From contig JBDLID010000055.1 of assembly GCA_039715055.1 (NCBI GenBank), positions 1 through 18,635 on the forward strand: 18,635 bases of DNA, given 5' to 3'. The translations under genes were made by a program, and so were the position numbers. Numbering within the stretch: the stretch's first letter is position 1; each line of letters begins with the position of its first letter. Source of the DNA: JBDLID01 sp039715055 (GTDB taxonomy: Bacteria; Desulfobacterota; Desulfobulbia; Desulfobulbales; Desulfocapsaceae). This document shows positions 1-7,183 of the stretch, in pieces. The notes under the pieces were generated by a model, which was not told the DNA's origin, searched no databases, and worked only from the letters and a program-made list of their open reading frames with translations.

Positions 1-707
1 AAAAGCAGTATCAAAATGCCATTTTTTACGCCGTCACTCAAAAAAAAGTCTTTAAATGGACCGACCACTGCTTCCTTTAACGACCCGGGAGGGGTTATAT
101 CTGTAGTTATTTCACTGATTGACAGGGTGTGAATAATACCAACAATCATAAATAGTGATATAATAATGAACACCAGCGGCCAGGGAATGTAGTCGGCCAA
201 AATCAATCCAAGGGCCCCGGGAACGAAACCTGCGACTCGATAGGCATTAGCATAAAACGAGTTCCCCAGTCCCAGCTCATTGTCTGCCAGAAGTTCTCTT
301 CTATAGGCATCTAAAGCAATATCCTGCGTTGCAGAAAAAAGACCAATCGCCACCCCAACATACAAGATCTGTGTTATATCTGTGGCGGGATTAAGAGCCG
401 CAAAAGACGCCATTGACAGTAAAAGCAAAACCTGGGTAATGAGCATCCAGCCGCGCCTTCTGCCGAAAAATGGCGGAACATACCTGTCAAGAAGAGGAGC
501 CCACAAGTACTTAAAAGAGTAGGGAAGGAGTACGAACCCGAAAAAGCCTATGGTTTTCAAATCCACGGCTTCACTTCGAAGCCAGGCTGGAATGAGTTGA
601 ATAAGAAAGTAAATGGGAAGTCCTGCTGTAAAACCGTTAAAAATGCAAATCAGCATTTTTTTATCAAACAGGGCTTCAATAAGTTTCTTTTTATGTTCGT
701 CAACCAT
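1..707 (-). CDS. ampG: AmpG-type muropeptide permease (MFS), N-terminal part, truncated by window edge
   Basis: Partial gene: 235 codons are visible from the ATG at 707 to the window edge, and the C-terminal half lies outside. I translated it by hand. The family is an inner-membrane major facilitator that imports GlcNAc-anhydroMurNAc (peptides) from the periplasm for murein recycling. Two stretches match my memory of E. coli AmpG closely: DLKTIGFFGFVLLPYSFKYL near residues 48-67, followed by LLDRYVPPFFGRRRGW, which is the MFS loop 2-3 signature in its AmpG form. The segment ATQDIALDAYRRELL corresponds to the AmpG ASQDIVFDAW region. Several hydrophobic helices are visible. The start is preceded by a modest purine-rich stretch. 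It is transcribed divergently from cysS. The mpl gene at 5735 belongs to the same recycling pathway. Family assignment is firm; exact substrate is inferred from the family. Confidence 0.88.
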   Translation of the reverse strand, partial: MVDEHKKKLIEALFDKKMLICIFNGFTAGLPIYFLIQLIPAWLRSEAVDLKTIGFFGFVLLPYSFKYLWAPLLDRYVPPFFGRRRGWMLITQVLLLLSMASFAALNPATDITQILYVGVAIGLFSATQDIALDAYRRELLADNELGLGNSFYANAYRVAGFVPGALGLILADYIPWPLVFIIISLFMIVGIIHTLSISEITTDITPPGSLKEAVVGPFKDFFLSDGVKNGILILL

Positions 708-1105
708 TATGATATCTCTTGTTGCCTCTTGGATGGGCTGTAATTTGCGGTGACATGAATTGATTATCCCACTGGTCCGGAAAATGACTCTAAATGAAGA
801 ACCTGGTCACCGCCGGCCGGCCGACTACCGCCACTCGGAAGGTGATGAGCATTTGTCAGTCATTGTTGTTTTTTTACGCTGTTGTGGTTATGGTGGAAAT
901 CCATAGAGGTTAGTAAAATGGCTGAAAAGAAGGCCCCAATAAGCCACCCCTTTCAGCCGGATTGAAGAGTAACAAAAACAAAGAATTAAAGCTATCGCGT
1001 TGTGCCCGTGTCTGAACAGTCAAGGATGCGGGGTCGAGTCAACCTACCCGGCCAGCCCTGCTCGTTTGAAAAAGGGTACAGCGGTATAGCGTCAGGCAAC
1101 TTACC
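708..1105. other. Divergent intergenic region ampG/cysS
   Basis: These 398 bases lie between two divergent genes, so they should hold both promoters, but I see no convincing -35/-10 pair. A perfect 8-bp inverted repeat, GGCTGAAA (920-927) and TTTCAGCC (951-958), could form a hairpin; it has no T-tract and is not a clear terminator. A GC palindrome, GCCGGCCGGC, lies near 812. Two overlapping short reading frames start near 784 and 795 (about 40 codons each) with no good ribosome-binding site or recognisable product, and I do not call them genes. CTGAACAGTC near 1012 resembles a degenerate half of the GTAACT(A/G)TTCAGC repeat seen elsewhere in the window. Confidence 0.5.
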
Positions 1106-2575
1106 ATGTCGATCTCCATATACAATACACTGAGCCGTAAAAAGGAACCGTTCACTCCCATTGAGGAGGGGCACGTCAAGCTCTACGTCTGCGGCATCAC
1201 CTCCTACGACTACTGTCACATCGGCCATGCCCGCTCGGCACTGGCCTTTGACATGATTGTCCGCTACTTCCGCTACCGGGGCTACAGGGTCACCTATGTC
1301 CGCAACTTTACCGATATCGACGACAAGATTATCAACAGGGCAGCGGAACAGGACACCAGCGCCAATGAGCTGGCAAAACGGTTCATTGATGAGTTCTATG
1401 TAGACATGGACCACCTTGGTGTTGACCGGCCGGACCTTGAACCGCTGGCCACCGAACACACCGACGAGATGATCGCTCTCATCGGCGAGCTCATCGACAG
1501 GGGGCTGGCCTATCCGGCGGGAGGTGATGTCTACTACTCGGTGAACAACTTTTCCGACTACGGCAAGCTGTCGGGACGCAACCTTGAAGACATGCAGGCC
1601 GGTGCCCGGATATCGATCAACGAGAACAAGAAAGACCCCATGGATTTCGTTCTCTGGAAAGGATCCAAGCCCGGTGAACCGACCTGGGAGAGTCCCTGGG
1701 GAGCTGGACGCCCCGGTTGGCATATCGAGTGTTCAGCCATGAGCAGGAAATATCTTGGCGAAACATTTGACATCCACGGCGGCGGCAAGGACCTCATCTT
1801 CCCCCACCATGAAAATGAGCTTGCCCAGAGTGAGGGGGCATCGGGCAGGATCTTTGTCAACACCTGGATTCATCACGGCTTTGTCACTATCCGTGATGAA
1901 AAGATGTCCAAGTCACTGGGTAACTTCCTGACCATTCGCGACATCCTCAAACACTATCATCCCGAGGTTCTTCGCTTTTTTATCTTCTCCACCCAGTACC
2001 GCAACCCGCTGGATTTTTCCGAAACAGCCATGCAGGATGCCGAAGCGGGCCTGGAGCGGCTCTACCGCTGCATCGACAGGATTAACAAGCTGGACACGGT
2101 ACAGGGCGGCAACGGCGAACAGATTGCCACCAAAAAGGACCTGAACAAGCTGACTGGCCTGGAGGATCGTTTCCAAAAGGCCATGGACAACGATTTCAAC
2201 ACCGCCCAGGGGCAGGGCGTCCTCTTTGAAGGCGTCAAGATCCTCAACAAGATTGTCCGCCTGCTGCCTGATGAGCCGTGCCTTGCGGACCTCACACTTC
2301 TTAAAGAGAATCGCGATCTGCTCAAAAAACTGGCAGCCATCATGGGACTTCTGCAAGAGGATGCTGCAGCCTACCTGAAGAAGAAAAAAGAGGCCATGCT
2401 GGCCGGGATCGATATCGGCGAAGAAGAAATTGAAGCCCTGATCGCCGAGAGAAACGATGCCCGCCAAAATAAGGACTGGGCCAGAAGCGATGAAATCCGC
2501 GATCACCTCCTGGCCAGCCGGATAGAACTCAACGACGGTCCGGAAGGAACCAGCTGGCTCGTCAAACGGAGCTGA
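1106..2575 (+). CDS. cysS: Cysteine--tRNA ligase
   Basis: Class I aminoacyl-tRNA synthetase that charges tRNA-Cys with cysteine in the cytoplasm. The 489 residues are a little longer than the roughly 460 of E. coli. The signature motifs are intact: HIGH at 38-41 and KMSKS at 266-270. The zinc ligands expected in the family are all present, Cys29 (in YVCGIT), Cys209 (in WHIECS), His234 and Glu238 (in HHENE), so the protein should be active and cysteine-specific. The C-terminal part (about 340-489) is the helical DALR/anticodon-binding region. The start MSISIYNTLSRKKEPF agrees with the usual N-terminus of the family, although the Shine-Dalgarno upstream is weak. The gene is followed after one base by amrB, so the two are probably co-transcribed. 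No cysteine-biosynthesis gene or T-box is visible beside it. Confidence 0.97.
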   Translation: MSISIYNTLSRKKEPFTPIEEGHVKLYVCGITSYDYCHIGHARSALAFDMIVRYFRYRGYRVTYVRNFTDIDDKIINRAAEQDTSANELAKRFIDEFYVDMDHLGVDRPDLEPLATEHTDEMIALIGELIDRGLAYPAGGDVYYSVNNFSDYGKLSGRNLEDMQAGARISINENKKDPMDFVLWKGSKPGEPTWESPWGAGRPGWHIECSAMSRKYLGETFDIHGGGKDLIFPHHENELAQSEGASGRIFVNTWIHHGFVTIRDEKMSKSLGNFLTIRDILKHYHPEVLRFFIFSTQYRNPLDFSETAMQDAEAGLERLYRCIDRINKLDTVQGGNGEQIATKKDLNKLTGLEDRFQKAMDNDFNTAQGQGVLFEGVKILNKIVRLLPDEPCLADLTLLKENRDLLKKLAAIMGLLQEDAAAYLKKKKEAMLAGIDIGEEEIEALIAERNDARQNKDWARSDEIRDHLLASRIELNDGPEGTSWLVKRS

Positions 2576-2576
2576 T

Positions 2577-3389
2577 ATGAGTCTTGAACTGAGAAAACCG
2601 GCGGTTGCCGGTCGTTTTTATGAAGGCGACGGTGCTGTTCTGGCCGACACCCTCAGCGACCTTCAGCCCAAAGAAAAAATCCAGCCGCGCAAGGCAAAGG
2701 CGGTGGTCTCTCCCCATGCCGGTTACATCTACTCCGGTTCTGTGGCTGCCGAGACCCTGGCCGCAGTCCATATCCCTGAGACGGTGATTATCCTCGGCCC
2801 CAATCACCATGGCCAGGGAGCACCGCTAAGTCTTTCCATGACCGACTGGGAGATGCCCATGGGCACCGTCCCAGTGAATCGGGAGATCGGTCAGCAGCTG
2901 GCTGAGCAATCAGGCGCTATTACAATCGATGAGCAGGCCCATCGTTTCGAACATTCTCTGGAGGTCCAGGTCCCTTTCCTCCAGGCCAGGCAGAAAAACC
3001 TCTCCATTGTCCCGCTTGTGGTTTCCCAGATCTCCTACCCACTCTGCGAAGAGGTTGGCAGTGCCATTGCCCGGACCATCGCTGCTGCGGACAGGGATAT
3101 TCTTATTGTCGCCTCCAGTGATATGACCCATTATGAGCCTCGCCAGGCCGCTGAAAAGAAAGACCACTACGCCCTCAAAAAACTCTCCGACATGGACCCA
3201 TCCATACTCTTCCACTCGGTTCTCGATCACCGCATCTCCATGTGCGGCATTGTTCCAGTGACTATTGCCCTGATCGCAGCCCTCGAGTTGGGAGCCACCA
3301 AAACGGAACTGATCCGCTACACCGATTCCGGTGCGGTCACCGGTGACACCAGTCAGGTTGTCGGCTATGCCGGAGTCGTGATTGACTGA
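2577..3389 (+). CDS. amrB: AmmeMemoRadiSam system protein B (MEMO1 family)
   Basis: 270-residue member of the MEMO1/AmrB family, a fold related to non-haem iron dioxygenases. Family landmarks in order are GRFYEGD (12-18), PHAGYIYSG (46-54) with His47, GPNHHG (74-79) with His77/His78, FEHSLEVQVPFLQ (124-136), SSDMTHY (180-186) and Cys223 in MCGIVP. Human MEMO1 uses two histidines and a cysteine at its metal site, and equivalents of all three appear to be present. In bacteria the gene typically occurs with AmrA and a radical SAM partner (AmrS), but neither is within this window. The ATG lies one base after the cysS stop, implying translational coupling. The biochemical role of the bacterial protein is not settled as far as I know, so no reaction is assigned. 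The transcript ends at the hairpin at 3558-3595. Confidence 0.9.
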   Translation: MSLELRKPAVAGRFYEGDGAVLADTLSDLQPKEKIQPRKAKAVVSPHAGYIYSGSVAAETLAAVHIPETVIILGPNHHGQGAPLSLSMTDWEMPMGTVPVNREIGQQLAEQSGAITIDEQAHRFEHSLEVQVPFLQARQKNLSIVPLVVSQISYPLCEEVGSAIARTIAAADRDILIVASSDMTHYEPRQAAEKKDHYALKKLSDMDPSILFHSVLDHRISMCGIVPVTIALIAALELGATKTELIRYTDSGAVTGDTSQVVGYAGVVID

Positions 3390-3436
3390 CAGGCTGATGT
3401 ATTGTTTGCCCGGTTATCGAAACAGACAATCCGCAG

Positions 3437-3512
3437 GTAGGGTAAACGTTACGCAACCCTGCACTTGAGCCGTTCTATCACGTTGGGTTTCACTGCGTTC
3501 TACCCAACCTAC
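3437..3512. repeat. REP-like pair of inverted palindromes
   Basis: Two related hairpin units face each other. The right unit has a perfect 7-bp stem, GTTGGGT (3482-3488) and ACCCAAC (3502-3508), followed by CTAC. The left unit starts GTAGGGTAAACGTTACGCAA at 3437, and when the right unit is reverse-complemented (beginning GTAGGTTGGGTAGAACGCAG) the two align with small gaps. Head-to-head REP pairs (REPIN/BIME style) have this organisation, and the GTAGGTTGGGTAGA...GAAACCCAAC theme is common between genes in many Proteobacteria from general knowledge. Here it sits between the amrB stop and the terminator. No transposase of the RAYT type is in the window. Confidence 0.65.
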
Positions 3513-3557
3513 AGAGCTTGGGAAATTGCCCCTAAGATTGACTTGATAGCTTAATAC

Positions 3558-3595
3558 AAAAAAGGCCGGAGACGATAAGTCCCCGGCCTTTTTTT
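3558..3595. terminator. Bidirectional rho-independent terminator between amrB and nrfD
   Basis: The stem GGCCGG (3564-3569) pairs with CCGGCC (3583-3588). It is extended inward by GAC/GTC around a GATAA loop after one mismatch. It is preceded by six A and followed by seven T, so it can terminate both the rightward cysS-amrB transcript and the leftward nrfD transcript. Its position between convergent genes fits. Confidence 0.93.
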
Positions 3596-3614
3596 GTCTA
3601 CTGCGCAAAAATGG

Positions 3615-4784
3615 TTACCGGTTTCTGAAACGGGTAAACAGCGTCTCACCGAAAAAGAAGGCGGAGAATGCAAAGGCCACTCCTCCCAGGGTAATCATGA
3701 TCTCATGAAGCGATGGTGAATAGGAGTAATACTTGGGCAGGTCAACGATGTTATAGGCGGCATAATGGGGGATCAACTGGCCAACTATGGAAAGGTCATA
3801 GAAGATCACAAAGATCCCTGCCAGGGTCGAAATCCCGGCAAGTGCCATCATTTCCGGGCTGTCCAGCCTGGTTACGACGAGCAGAAGCAGGGGCAGGACA
3901 ACAGCAAGTCCCACCTCACCAATCCAGAAATTCAATGCAAAGTCACCCTTAACCAGAAGATCCATGGCCTCCGGGTTGTTTGTGGGCACCAGACCAATTC
4001 CTGAGAGGACCTTAAACATGACGAAAAACAGGGACACGGCAAGCAGTGAAACCGCAAGTTTTGCAATACCGGTCAACGCCAGCCTTGTATCGCCGGAGAT
4101 TTCCTGACCTCTTATAAAATGAGAAAGCCAGGTGAAAAACATCACCGCTCCACAGGCGGAGAGGACAGACAAAGTCAGGAAGAACAGTGGCATATACTGC
4201 TCACGCCAGAAACCACGGGAGCCGAGGAGTGCCATGTCCGAGTTCATGTTCAGGTTGGCAAGCGTTACAAAAATAAGGGCAGCGAGACCGAAACGAAAGG
4301 CAATATTCTGTCTGCCCTGCAGAAGGTAGATCATATTAAAGAGCATCAGGAAAAGAAAGAAGCTGTAGATTGTACTCTTCCACCAGATGTTTGACTGCGG
4401 GTGCGGACTGAAAAGACTGAAGATTCCCACCCTCCATGGATTTTCCAGCTCAAGGGTAATTGAAAGCAGACCGGCGGCCATGGTGATGATGGCCAGAAAA
4501 ACTGTTCGCCGCACCAGCGGCTTGAAAAGCTGAACCTTAAAGATCTGCCCCATGGAGGAAATGATGCAGAGCCCGGTGGAAAGACAGGCAAAGAGAACAT
4601 AAGAGGCGATGAGAATTCCCCACGGGACCTCACGACTGGTGCCGAAAGTATGCTCGTGACCAACCAGCATCGAGTGCAGCCCGAAAGAGAGCCCGACAAG
4701 ACAGATCAGCCCTGTGATGACTCCAAGAAAAACCGGAACTGAGCCTCTCACTTCCGGGCGAACTTCCACCTGTGAACCGATCAT
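3615..4784 (-). CDS. nrfD: NrfD/PsrC-family quinol-interacting membrane subunit, stand-alone
   Basis: 389-residue integral membrane protein with about ten hydrophobic segments covering nearly its whole length. Family signs are the polar loop ENPWRVGIF near 113-121, followed by SPHPQSNIWWKSTIYSF near 125-141. This matches the NrfD/PsrC/HybB pattern, in which the subunit passes electrons between the quinone pool and a periplasmic iron-sulfur/molybdoenzyme or multihaem cytochrome partner. It has a strong Shine-Dalgarno (GGGAGG, about 6 nt before the ATG). It is unusual that no iron-sulfur, cytochrome or catalytic subunit lies beside it: upstream is a long non-coding region and downstream is convergent amrB. 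The partner is therefore unknown and may be encoded elsewhere. Family membership is firm; the complex it serves cannot be told from here. Confidence 0.87.
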   Translation of the reverse strand: MIGSQVEVRPEVRGSVPVFLGVITGLICLVGLSFGLHSMLVGHEHTFGTSREVPWGILIASYVLFACLSTGLCIISSMGQIFKVQLFKPLVRRTVFLAIITMAAGLLSITLELENPWRVGIFSLFSPHPQSNIWWKSTIYSFFLFLMLFNMIYLLQGRQNIAFRFGLAALIFVTLANLNMNSDMALLGSRGFWREQYMPLFFLTLSVLSACGAVMFFTWLSHFIRGQEISGDTRLALTGIAKLAVSLLAVSLFFVMFKVLSGIGLVPTNNPEAMDLLVKGDFALNFWIGEVGLAVVLPLLLLVVTRLDSPEMMALAGISTLAGIFVIFYDLSIVGQLIPHYAAYNIVDLPKYYSYSPSLHEIMITLGGVAFAFSAFFFGETLFTRFRNR

Positions 4785-5012
4785 AATTCCTCCCTTCTCT
4801 ATTAAATTTTAAAAACCCGTCAACGACTGTTTGGCGGTTTGATTTGTCTGGAAAAGTTAAATATCGGGATTGATAGGATTTTAGAACAACAAGGCGTATA
4901 ATGTCGCACAAACTGTTGCATTTTCATTTCTTCGCCTAACATCCATTTTAACCACAAATAACAAAAAGTCCAGAAAAACACTGTAGTTAAGCCGACATAC
5001 CCGGCCGGACAA

Positions 5013-5030
5013 GTGTTGCACCTGCGACAC
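5013..5030. promoter_or_regulatory. 18-bp dyad, candidate Crp/Fnr-type operator
   Basis: GTGTTGC-ACCT-GCGACAC is a dyad with 6 of 7 paired positions. Read as TGTTG-N6-CGACA it has the half-site spacing of Crp/Fnr-superfamily operators and is close to the TGTC(A/G)-N6-(C/T)GACA pattern I recall for CooA. It lies about 230 bp upstream of nrfD. A second, looser dyad, GTTGCACC...GGTACAAC (5015-5042), overlaps it. Regulator identity is inference. Confidence 0.3.
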
Positions 5031-5203
5031 ATTGTGGTACAACGTAAAGAAAACATGAAAAAAATTATTGGTAACAATCTGTGAAAAAAATCACCACAAA
5101 ATGATCTCAGTTTTTCTACAAAACCACAAAAGGCTCAAAATAAGCCCTTGCTCCAGATTGAACGATCTCCAGACAGCACTATGCGCCTTCTGGTCGAAGG
5201 TTA

Positions 5204-5370
5204 GAAATTTTGTAACTATTCAGCATAAAGCCGGGTGCATCCTTAAACAAGGAGCTGTAACTGTTCAGCAGGCCGCAGTGTGGTCAAGCAGGCTGACGAA
5301 GAGTACTTGTGCTACTCCAGGCGGCCTCATCGGCCATAATGTGGGTGCTGCTGAACAGTTACGAAATTTT
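5204..5370. repeat. 167-bp compound palindromic element with GTAACT(A/G)TTCAGCA inverted ends
   Basis: The outer 22-bp ends (5204-5225 and 5349-5370) are inverted copies with 19 of 22 matches. An inner copy, GTAACTGTTCAGCAG (5257-5271), is a perfect 15-bp inverted match to 5348-5362, and GGCCGC (5271-5276) is inverted as GCGGCC (5321-5326). The left half, 5212-5242, also matches 15068-15098 at 25 of 31 positions. It has no coding capacity and no obvious target-site duplication. It resembles a MITE or REP-type element of unknown family. It lies 183 bp upstream of the 59-aa gene. Confidence 0.7.
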
Positions 5371-5403
5371 TCACTGGCAAATCGATTCAAATTGCCGTAA
5401 GAC

Positions 5404-5524
5404 AAGACCGGTTGCAGGGAGGGCTTGCCGGTTTTTCCTGCCCGCCACCCCTGCCGTTTGTGATGAATTGGCCTTCTTCCGACGGCAGGGGGAGGCGTTT
5501 ATCACGATCCTCCCCTTAGGAGGA
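5404..5524 (+). promoter_or_regulatory. Structured 5' leader of the mpl operon, possible attenuator
   Basis: Three hairpins occur in succession. AAGACCGG (5404-5411) pairs with CCGGTTTT (5428-5435), using one G-U, and ends in five T, so it is terminator-like. CCCCTGCCGT (5448-5457) pairs perfectly with ACGGCAGGGG (5482-5491) across a 24-nt loop. TCCTCC (5508-5513) pairs with GGAGGA (5519-5524). CCTGCC at 5437-5442 can pair either with GCAGG at 5414-5418 or with GGCAGG at 5484-5489, so alternative folds are possible. It matches no riboswitch class I recognise. The regulatory role is inference. Confidence 0.4.
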
Positions 5525-5553
5525 CTCACTCAACACATCACGGAAGAGAAACC

Positions 5554-5733
5554 ATGACAGACAAACAGACGAAAACGGTATCTGACGAAACTGTTCTCAA
5601 GGTCTCCAAAGAGATTGTGGTCAAATTTATTGAGGTCGGACGGGTGACGCCGGACACCTTTGAAAAAGTCTTTCAAACGGTGCACTCGGCTGTCAGGCGC
5701 GGCATAACAGAAAGCCATAATAAAAACCGGTAG
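5554..5733 (+). CDS. Small 59-aa conserved-looking hypothetical protein coupled to mpl
   Basis: 59-residue reading frame beginning MTDKQTKTVSDETVLKVSKE and ending in SHNKNR. It has a clear ribosome-binding site (GGAAGAG about 6 nt before the ATG) and its TAG stop is one base before the mpl start, which supports real translation and coupling. It has no signal peptide or membrane segment. The centre (about residues 14-48) alternates charged and aliphatic residues and should be helical. The stretch IVVKFIEVGRVTPDTFEKVF recalls small helix-turn-helix-like or adaptor proteins, but I do not recognise a defined family. Its job could be regulation of, or interaction with, Mpl, judging only from position. 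Confidence that it is a gene is fairly high; function is unknown. Confidence 0.75.
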   Translation: MTDKQTKTVSDETVLKVSKEIVVKFIEVGRVTPDTFEKVFQTVHSAVRRGITESHNKNR

Positions 5734-5734
5734 A

Positions 5735-7183
5735 ATGGAACTCGACCCGCAACTTAATATCGCCCCCGACTCCATCAGCTCCATTCACGTCATGGGGATC
5801 TGCGGGACCGGCATGGCAGCCCTTGGTGGAATGCTGCAAAGCCTTGGTTTCACCATTAGTGGTTCAGACTCCGGCATCTATCCGCCCATGTCCGATTTTC
5901 TTGCCGGCCTGGGGATACCTGTGATTGGTGGCTACAGCGGCGACAACCTCAGTCACCGCCCCGACCTTGTCATCGTCGGCAACGTCATCACCAGGAAGAA
6001 CCCGGAAGCTGTCGCCCTAGGTGAGTCAGGGTTGCCCTACCTCTCCATGCCCCAGGCCCTGGCCCACTTTTTTATCCGCCATAAGACATCTCTTGTAGTC
6101 GCCGGGACCCACGGTAAAACCACCACATCATCGCTGCTGGCCTCAGCCCTTTTTCATGCAGGCCTGGACCCGTCCTTTATGATTGGCGGCATTGTCCGTG
6201 AGTTTGGAGCCAATTTCAGGATTGGACAAGGAGATCATTTTATCTCTGAAGGCGATGAGTATGACACCGCATTTTTCGACAAGGGGTCAAAATTTCTCCA
6301 CTACCGCCCGAAAATCGGGATCATCACCTCTCTGGAATTTGATCATGCCGACATCTTTGCTGACCTGGATGCCATCAAATCATCTTTCCGCCGCTTTATT
6401 TCACTTTTTCCAGACGACGGCCTGATTGTCGCCCATCTCGACGATGACAACGTTGCTGAAGTTGTAGAAGGAGCTCCCTGCGAAGTCCAGGGCTACGGAG
6501 TATCTGAAAGCAACCAGTGGCAGCTGGGGGTGGTGGGCTCAGAAGGCGGCATGAGTCGTTTTCAGGTCACCCACCTCGACCAGTCCTGGGGTGAGTCAAC
6601 GGTTCAACTGCCCGGACAGCACAACTGCCTCAACAGCCTGGCCGTGATCGGTGTACTGCACCGTCTTGGTCTGGAGCGGGAAAAGATCAACCCGGGGCTG
6701 AGCAAGTTCGGGGGTGTTAAGAGGCGCCAGGAAATTCGGGGAATCGTTGGCGGTGTCACGGTAATTGACGATTTTGCCCACCACCCCACTGCGGTGAGAG
6801 AAACTCTTTCCGCACTGAAACAGGCCTACCCGGACCAAAGATTGGTCTGCGTATTTGAACCGCGTACCAACTCGTCGAGACGCTCCATCTTTCAGCAGGA
6901 TTACATCTCCTGTTTCGATGGTGCCGACCTGACCCTCATCCGCGAGCCGGTCCCGCTTGCCTCACTCCCCCCTGAAGAACTCTTTTCCTCAGCTCAACTG
7001 GCCGCAGATCTCACCGGGCGGGGTCTTGATGCCGAATCATTTAGTGATACCGACCAGATCCTGAAGAGACTCGATCGTGATGTTCGTAACAGTGATGTGG
7101 TGGCGATCCTCTCCAACGGCGGCTTCGACAACATCCATCAACGGTTGCTTGATCAGCTGAAACAAAAACCCGCCAACCGCTGA
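5735..7183 (+). CDS. mpl: UDP-N-acetylmuramate:L-alanyl-gamma-D-glutamyl-meso-diaminopimelate ligase
   Basis: 482-residue Mur-ligase family enzyme that uses ATP to join the recycled tripeptide L-Ala-gamma-D-Glu-meso-DAP to UDP-MurNAc in the cytoplasm. The N-terminal nucleotide-binding motif is GICGTGMAALGGM (21-33). The ATP P-loop is GTHGKTTT (124-131). The middle domain carries EGDEYDTAFFDKGSKF and LEFDHADIFADL, which correspond closely to Mpl (EADEYDCAFFDKRSKF, LEFDHADIFDDL) rather than to MurC. The C-terminal domain includes DDFAHHPTAV. The motifs are complete and the length is a little over the usual roughly 457. It is coupled to the 59-aa gene upstream. AmpG at the left edge of the window supplies the same recycling pathway. 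The choice of Mpl over MurC rests on these motifs and the YPPMS element at 49-53. Confidence 0.94.
   Translation: MELDPQLNIAPDSISSIHVMGICGTGMAALGGMLQSLGFTISGSDSGIYPPMSDFLAGLGIPVIGGYSGDNLSHRPDLVIVGNVITRKNPEAVALGESGLPYLSMPQALAHFFIRHKTSLVVAGTHGKTTTSSLLASALFHAGLDPSFMIGGIVREFGANFRIGQGDHFISEGDEYDTAFFDKGSKFLHYRPKIGIITSLEFDHADIFADLDAIKSSFRRFISLFPDDGLIVAHLDDDNVAEVVEGAPCEVQGYGVSESNQWQLGVVGSEGGMSRFQVTHLDQSWGESTVQLPGQHNCLNSLAVIGVLHRLGLEREKINPGLSKFGGVKRRQEIRGIVGGVTVIDDFAHHPTAVRETLSALKQAYPDQRLVCVFEPRTNSSRRSIFQQDYISCFDGADLTLIREPVPLASLPPEELFSSAQLAADLTGRGLDAESFSDTDQILKRLDRDVRNSDVVAILSNGGFDNIHQRLLDQLKQKPANR

Larger units (their letters stand above)
4785..5553. other. Long non-coding region between nrfD and the mpl operon
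   Basis: About 770 bases lie between divergent genes with no credible coding sequence; the reading frames across it lack ribosome-binding sites and recognisable products. It is AT-rich to about 5200. Contents are an 18-bp near-perfect dyad at 5013-5030, a compound palindromic element at 5204-5370, a terminator-like hairpin at 5404-5436, a strong 10-bp hairpin at 5448-5491 and a small TCCTCC/GGAGGA hairpin at 5508-5524. The latter three form the leader of the 59-aa/mpl operon. Promoters for both flanking genes must be here, but I cannot place them with confidence. Confidence 0.6.

Noticed and set aside
1005..1030. CTGAACAGTC as another copy of the GTAACT(A/G)TTCAGC family
   Set aside because: Only a partial match without a paired inverted arm; noted as a possible degenerate half only.
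992..1723. 243-aa reading frame on the minus strand
   Set aside because: It lies antisense over the conserved cysS gene, has no recognisable motif and its codons mirror cysS; a shadow.
3414..3608. 64-aa reading frame containing VGWVERSETQ
   Set aside because: This peptide is the translation of the REP-like palindrome at 3437-3512; such peptides are commonly mis-annotated as proteins.
4857..4902. TTGATA and TATAAT on the plus strand as a promoter
   Set aside because: Spacing is about 21 bp and it would point away from nrfD towards a far gene; not convincing.
5068..5400. 110-aa plus-strand frame in the nrfD-mpl spacer
   Set aside because: It runs through the palindromic element, has no good ribosome-binding site and no domain; repeat-derived.
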